A stretch of DNA of 64,000 nucleotides, taken from positions 744,001 through 808,000 of the forward strand of contig NC_067136.1 of assembly GCF_021347895.1 (NCBI RefSeq). Direction: 5' to 3'. Position 1 is the first letter of the stretch, and each line of letters begins with the position of its first letter. The stretch comes from Acanthochromis polyacanthus (taxonomy: Eukaryota > Chordata > Actinopteri > Pomacentridae). Below the pieces are notes generated by a model. The model saw nothing but the letters and a program-made list of their open reading frames with translations. It did not search any database and was not told the DNA's origin. This document shows positions 59,493 through 64,000 of this stretch, in pieces. A program made the translations under genes and the position numbers.

Positions 59493-60065
59493 TAGCCTAG
59501 CCGCGCTAGACAACCCACGGCAACTAATTTAATTCTCTGCCAGGGTGGGTTTAGTTACCCTCCATAAGGCTCGAGGCTGGATTCTCCTAAAACTGGCCGG
59601 ACCAATCATCATGAAGTGTAGAGTCAGAAGGCGGGCGTAACTAAGTGACGACAGAGGCGTGACGATTCTGACAGAAACAACCGGCGCACAATAAACAGTT
59701 ATCTTTCGACTCGGCTTTGGCCACAGCCCTTAAAGATTTGAAGATAAAATTCAACTTGAAAGATAAACAAAGGACGGCACTGAAGTGTTTCATTGAGAAG
59801 AAAGACGTATTTGGACTTATGCCGACGGGATATGGCAAATCCTTAATATACCAGTTGGCTCCGCGGCTCCGCTGGTTGGGAAGCTAATGGGACTTAGCCA
59901 CAATCCACCGGTGCTCTCGGAACTACGTCAGCCTATTCGTTGCGTTGATTGGTTGTATACCTACCCAATTGCTGCAGAGGGATTTGATAGACAACCTTTT
60001 AGCCCGCCTACTTCCCTGTCGAGCTTCCCTAGACCCTTGTGCCGTCAGAAACATGGGCTAGGCTA
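59493..60065 (+). mobile_element. 573-bp inverted-repeat element carrying a helicase fragment, 9-bp duplication
   Basis: Termini TAGCCTAGCC on both ends in inverted orientation. It is flanked by a perfect GGTCTGAGG at 59484-59492 and 60066-60074, and inserted in the Tc1-like element. A 9-bp duplication is typical of Mutator-like elements, though other superfamilies make 8-10 bp. It encodes only a piece of a RecQ-like helicase, so it is non-autonomous. Confidence 0.8.
59672..59887 (+). pseudogene. RecQ-like DNA helicase fragment
   Basis: An open frame of about 71 codons ends at TAA 59887. It reads LKDLKIKFNLKDKQRTALKC (a RecQ-type motif-0 region) and then FGLMPTGYGKSLIYQLAP, a textbook Walker A (G-x-G-K-S) of superfamily 2 helicases. 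Nothing after motif I is present. It lacks introns and stops, and may be captured from a larger transposon-encoded helicase. Confidence 0.75.
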
Positions 60066-60300
60066 GGTCTGAGGATGATTCCTGACACAGGAACGGATGA
60101 GTGACGGTCATTTGCTGGGTAGAAAGACGTTTCCTGCCGTGACCAGCTAGCAGTTTGGTAGAACCACGTTGGGCTTGTTTTTTCTTGGTGTAATGAACGG
60201 TTGTCTTGGAGATCTTCAGTTTCTTCGCTACCTGTCTCTCACTCATGCCAATTTCCAGAAGGACCAAGATGGCTGCCTTTGTGGATTCACATAATTCTTC
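60066..60300 (-). pseudogene. Tc1-like transposase N-terminal HTH remnant
   Basis: The minus strand reads IGMSERQVAKKLKISKTTVH, the first helix-turn-helix, followed by GHGRKRLSTQQ, then frame loss. It belongs with the C-terminal half at 59041-59492, from which it is separated by the small helicase-bearing element. Confidence 0.7.
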
Positions 60301-60675
60301 AGTTTTAGGCGTTATGTGAGAGCTGACAACTTCTGAGTTGTGCTACGGCTTGAATGTCAGCAGGAAACCACTCTAGACCTTTGCATGTGCAGTGCTGCTG
60401 ATGACATGAAATGTCCTCTTAGATACCCTGGGAAAACAATGAAGCTTAAGCATGTCAGATAGGACATAAAATACTCTGATATACCAGGGAATACAATGAA
60501 GCCAGAGGATGTTAAATAAGATGTAATAAGACAAGTATTATGGAATCAGTTGTATTTTTTGTCATGTTCATTGCTTTCTTCAGGTAATGAACCTTTAGTT
60601 GTACCGGGCATTAAAATGAACAAGAAACTGAAGAAAACAAGGGAGGTCTAATGATTTTTTTCTTTGATTGTAGTT

Positions 60676-61140
60676 ATGGACTTGTTGTCTCACTACTCAG
60701 TTTCTTAGCATCCATAATACACATATTCAACACTTTAAGTTGTATTTATTAAATTATTGAGTTTTGATTTAACTGTGTTTTTGGTATGTTTTTTTTAATA
60801 AATTGCATATTTTACCTTCAGTTGTCATGGTGAGGAGAATATCATTCTTTTCTTTAGTCTTGAAAGCTATGTTATTGGATTCTTTGACCCCAAAAATGTA
60901 CACTTTGACACCAAGTTTGCCATTATAGCTGTAACAGAAGCAAAGATATGGACCTCTCAAGGAAGGTCGGTGACCATTTTAAAAATGGCCGCCAAAGTGT
61001 GATCTCACTTGTGCCTTAGGATAAATTTACTTGTATGACCCTAAGGTACTTCCATACCAAAGGGGACCTTTGCATCATGATTTGAAGTCAAAAGTTGATT
61101 AACCTCCCTACTATTACTGAAAAATATCCAGAGGGAGAAG
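60676..61140. other. No gene recognised
   Basis: AT-rich sequence and an interspersed-repeat-like part (60900-61080). It may be the 5' region of the hAT element that follows. Confidence 0.4.
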
Positions 61141-61164
61141 AGAGAAAATAAAGCTGTTTCGGAA

Positions 61165-62861
61165 ATGATGCGGAAGGCTGATCTGAAGAAAAATCAATTC
61201 AAGAAGTGGGTGAAGTTTGAAAATTCAACCACATATGCAAGTTTTTTGGTCGCTCATGAAATAGTCAGGCATGGGAAACTATTCACAGATGGAGATTATA
61301 TGAAAAAAACGTCCCTTAAGATTTCAGAACACCTATTCGCGGACTTTAAAAACAAGTATGAAATTGTGCAGAAAATCAGAGAGATGCCTCTCTCTGCGAA
61401 GACTGTCAAAGACAGAACCATAAAAATGGCAGAAAATATCACAAAACAACAAATTAAAGACATCAATTCAGCGGCAACGTACTCAATCGCCTGTGATGAG
61501 TCCAAAGAGAAAAGTGACACTGAACAAATAGCGCTGTTCTGCCGATACGTGAATTCTGCTGGACCACAGGAAGAAATGGTTGAGCTGATAGCACTAAAAT
61601 AACCAGACACGGGGGGAGGACATCTGTGAGGCTGTGCTTGATTGTTTACGAGCCAAAGAATTAAGAACAACCCACCTAGTGTCAGTGGCTACCGATGGGG
61701 CACCGAGTATGACTGGAGCGCACAGGGGCTTTGTGGCCTTGCTGCAGAAGTCACTGGATAGAAAGCTGCTGACGTTTCACTGCATCCTGCACCAAGAGGC
61801 GTTGTGCACGCAAACTTTTCCTCCAGAATGCACAGAGGTCATGAATGTTGTCATTCAAATTGTCAATAAATAATGGCAAAAGGTTTAAATCACCGCCAGT
61901 TCCGTTCGTTACTGGATGAGGTGGAGAGCACATACTCTGATCTCCTGCTGCACAACAGAGTCCGGTGGCTGTCCAGAGGAGAGGTGCTGAAACGTTTTGC
62001 TGCATGTCTGGGAGAGGTGAAAACTTTCATGAGCAGTAAAGGGCTCGCCTTTCCTGAGCTGGAACAGCCAGAGTGGCTGGAAAAGCTGCACTTTATGGTG
62101 GACATGACAGCGAACCTGAACAGGCTGAACACAGCTCTTCAGGGGAGTGGAGGCACAGCGCTACACATGCTCGAGGAGGTGTTAGCGTTTGAGCGCAAAC
62201 TGACAGTTTTAGAGATTTACAGAGAGGCACACTGTCTCACTTCCCCTCTTTAAGGGAGTTTAAACAAGCTCACAAGGTGATCAATTCAGAGTATTTACAG
62301 TCTGCAATCACCACAATGCAAGCATCGTTTGGGAAACGATTCAGCAAGTTCAGAGAGGAAAAAAACACATTGTCCTTCCCCGTCACTCCCCTGACCATCG
62401 ATCCATCCCTACTAAATGTGACTGCATTTGCAGGTGTAAGTCAACCTGATCTGGAGCTAAAGCTGGCTGACATAGCTGACAAAGACATGTGGGTGTCCAA
62501 ATTCAAACACTTGACAGAGGACCTTGAAGATGTTGCCCATCAGAATTCCACTCTTGCTCAGAATCACAAATGGAGTGATATTGAAAACCTTCCAAGACTG
62601 GACAAACTCATGTTTGAAACATGGAATGCCATCCCCGACACTTACATGAACATGAAGAAATATGCCTTTGGAGTCCTGTTGATCTTCGATTCCACATATG
62701 TATGTGAGCAGCTATTTTCCACCATGAACTACGTTAAACACAAACACCGCTCACCCCTCACAGATAACAGCTTACAGTCCTGCGTAAAGATGAAAGTGAC
62801 TTCGTACAGCCCCGATTTGCAGACGCTGTGCTCAGAGGTTCAGGAGCAGAAGTCCCATTAA
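61165..62861 (+). pseudogene. hAT-superfamily transposase (Charlie/GTF2IRD2-like), broken
   Basis: Four open pieces in order: 61165-61602 (FENSTTYASFLVAHEIVRHG, SIACDESKEKSDTEQIALFC, holding the first catalytic Asp), 61634-61873 (TDGAPSMTGAHRGFVAL, FHCILHQEALC, second Asp region), 61873-62253 (LLLHNRVRWLSRGEVLKRF, the R-W region) and 62277-62861 (ending in the hATC dimerisation part, YVCEQLFSTMNYVKHKHRS). Stops or frameshifts separate the pieces at about 61600, 61873 and 62253. The N-terminal BED finger is missing. Similarity in style is to the transposase-derived host genes GTF2IRD2 and FAM200, but this copy is decayed. Terminal repeats were not found. Confidence 0.85.
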
Positions 62862-63380
62862 TCAGGTAAAATATAATTTATGCAGATATTTTGCAAATAT
62901 TTATAGATTTATATAATCTTTATTTATTTCATTGTTTAGTGACACAGTGCTTTTTTTCCCCCAATTTATTTTTTAAATTCAGGTCAAGGCTCCTCTACAT
63001 GCTCTGAAAGCCCAAAGGCGATATAAGGATGACGGCTTATGGCACTTTTTTTTGCTTTTGTTTGAATAGAACAGAATAGAAACTATTTCAGACTGACCGT
63101 CAAGGTGGTCCATTTCGTTAAAATAAAATAGAACATATTAAAAAAGAAAACAGAAAATACACACAGATATAAAAGAAAAGCCTAGTAAAGGCAAGAGCGC
63201 CAATGGCTCCAAAGCCTTGAAGCAAACCTTACCGAGCTGCGCCGAGGATTGTATATTACAGAGATTATGTTGTTTTCAAACGCATCAACCCTACACATAC
63301 ATCTGTACATTAAATTGCAGAGCACTGCCGAGCACGTTGGTACACCAATACTTACAAACATATCACTAGCACTACAAGTG
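62862..63380. other. No gene recognised
   Basis: AT-rich DNA, possibly the 3' part of the hAT element. Nothing codes. Confidence 0.45.
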
Positions 63381-63545
63381 GGCGGCATAGCTCAGTGGGT
63401 AGAGTGGCCGTCTTGTAACTGGAAGGTTGCCGGTTCGATCCTCAGCCTGTCGAGCTTCCACCATCAGTGTGTGAATGGGTGAATGTGACGTATCATGTAA
63501 AATGCTTTGGATAAAAGCGCTATATAAATACAACCATTTACCATA
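63381..63545 (+). mobile_element. tRNA-derived SINE
   Basis: The head has an A box (TAGCTCAGTGGGTAGAG) and a B box (GGTTCGATCC) at tRNA-like spacing. The body has GTGTGAATGGGTGAATGTGA, and the tail GATAAAAGCGCTATATAAAT resembles the L2 3' end, which would let L2 enzymes mobilise it. The CCA-side stem does not pair properly, so this is a SINE and not a tRNA gene. Confidence 0.85.
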
Positions 63546-64000
63546 ACTCCTAGGAGCTCTGAGCAGCAGCCTCATACTGTCATTGCAGGCCACAGTAAGC
63601 CGTCTAAGGCTGTTCTGTCTAAATCTGCACCAAAGATGGGCAGTATAAAAGGGGATACAGTAAGTTTTCAATAGGCCACCTGGCACAATATGTGCTCTGT
63701 GCCACCTTCACTGGCACAGGCCACATATTTAATTTACGACATAACATATTTGCTTGAGCATACAGTCTGCAACACTGTCTATCCATGTCTTTGTCATCAG
63801 AAAGATCATTTGTAATAAACTGTCCCAGATATTTAACTGCATTGCATTCACTGAGAGCCAAGCCTGACAAATAGAAGACTGGAAACTTTGAATGTCTGTC
63901 ATCTCTACTATGGACTATCAGAATGTTGCTCTTAACAGCATTATAGCTTATATCATGCTCTAACCCATACTGGCTGCATATACTCAGCAGCTGTTGTAGT
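63546..64000 (-). pseudogene. LINE reverse transcriptase C-terminal fragment
   Basis: The minus strand reads NAVKYLGQFITNDLSDDKDM, LYAQANMLCRKLNMWPV, YCIPFYTAHLWCRF and LRRLTVACNDSMRLLLRAPR in adjoining frames. This is the RT thumb and C-terminal region of a teleost LINE distinct from the L2 and Nimb copies. It runs off the right edge. The clade is not assigned. Confidence 0.7.

Larger units (their letters stand above)
54720..60675 (-). mobile_element. Old Tc1-like element split by an L2 and a small DNA element
   Basis: The pieces are 54720-55155, 59041-59492 and 60066-60675. The middle piece reads on the minus strand as a Tc1 transposase C-terminal half (blocks like PLHGGGSVS..., NQVMYSTTLENSLLPS and the region FNWVFQQD). 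The right piece has the N-terminal helix-turn-helix. The right terminal region (60575-60675) matches the inner block of the left piece. Boundaries are approximate because the terminal repeats are worn. Confidence 0.6.

Noticed and set aside
63381..63450. tRNA gene
   Set aside because: A and B boxes are present, but the acceptor stem does not pair and an L2-like tail follows; it is a SINE.

Overview
This is a transposon-dense stretch of animal nuclear DNA. Phased introns, V-set immunoglobulin exons, fish-type L2, Nimb and Rex-like LINEs, a Harbinger element, a Tc1 element and a tRNA-derived SINE point to a ray-finned (teleost) fish. I saw no bacterial-type operons, rRNA genes or CRISPR arrays.

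Host genes. The main host gene lies on the minus strand from about 42.9 kb down to 24.6 kb. I assembled it from exons whose splice sites and phases agree. It has a V-set Ig exon, a transmembrane exon, nine short cytoplasmic exons (charged, partly coiled-coil-like) and three C-terminal exons. The encoded C-terminus reads like a lamin-tail domain. That makes a predicted cell-surface receptor with an Ig ectodomain and a cytosolic rod ending in a lamin-tail-like fold. I know of no described receptor with this layout. An exon pair in the rod has been tandemly triplicated. Pieces of related receptors lie nearby: a second V-set exon at 53.5-53.9 kb inside a segmental duplicate, decayed short-tail transmembrane exons at 42.3 and 53.2 kb, an intact short-tail transmembrane exon at 16.8 kb, and a truncated Fc-receptor-like Ig exon at 14.3 kb. 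The region looks like part of a tandem innate-immune receptor cluster.

Mobile elements, left to right. 0-3.3 kb: L2 LINE, abutting an L1-like fragment. 6.4-7.1 kb: old LINE remnant. 7.5-12.6 kb: nearly complete Nimb/I-type LINE inserted in an AGC microsatellite. 13.3-14.0 kb: piggyBac transposase remnant. 14.6-16.8 kb: 25-bp minisatellite carrying a P-element-like insertion with a THAP exon. 17.3-18.3 kb: LINE fragment. 19.9-23.6 kb: two-gene Harbinger element. 25.2-30.0 kb: Ty3/Gypsy element with paired LTRs, in an intron of the receptor gene. 32.6-34.0 kb: L2 in another intron. 36.7-38.3 kb: nearly intact Tc1 in a third intron. 38.8-40.7 kb: 16-bp minisatellite interrupted by a small element with 7-bp target duplications. 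41.4-41.9 kb: possible solo LTR. 43.6-44.6 kb: LINE fragment. 44.6-50.9 kb: chromovirus-type Gypsy element. 51.1-52.5 kb: hAT-like non-autonomous element. 54.7-60.7 kb: nested stack of Tc1, L2 and a small element with a RecQ-like helicase fragment. 61.2-62.9 kb: broken hAT transposase. 63.4-63.5 kb: SINE. 63.5-64.0 kb: LINE fragment.

All exon and element boundaries were read by eye. No alignments, database searches or splice predictors were run.
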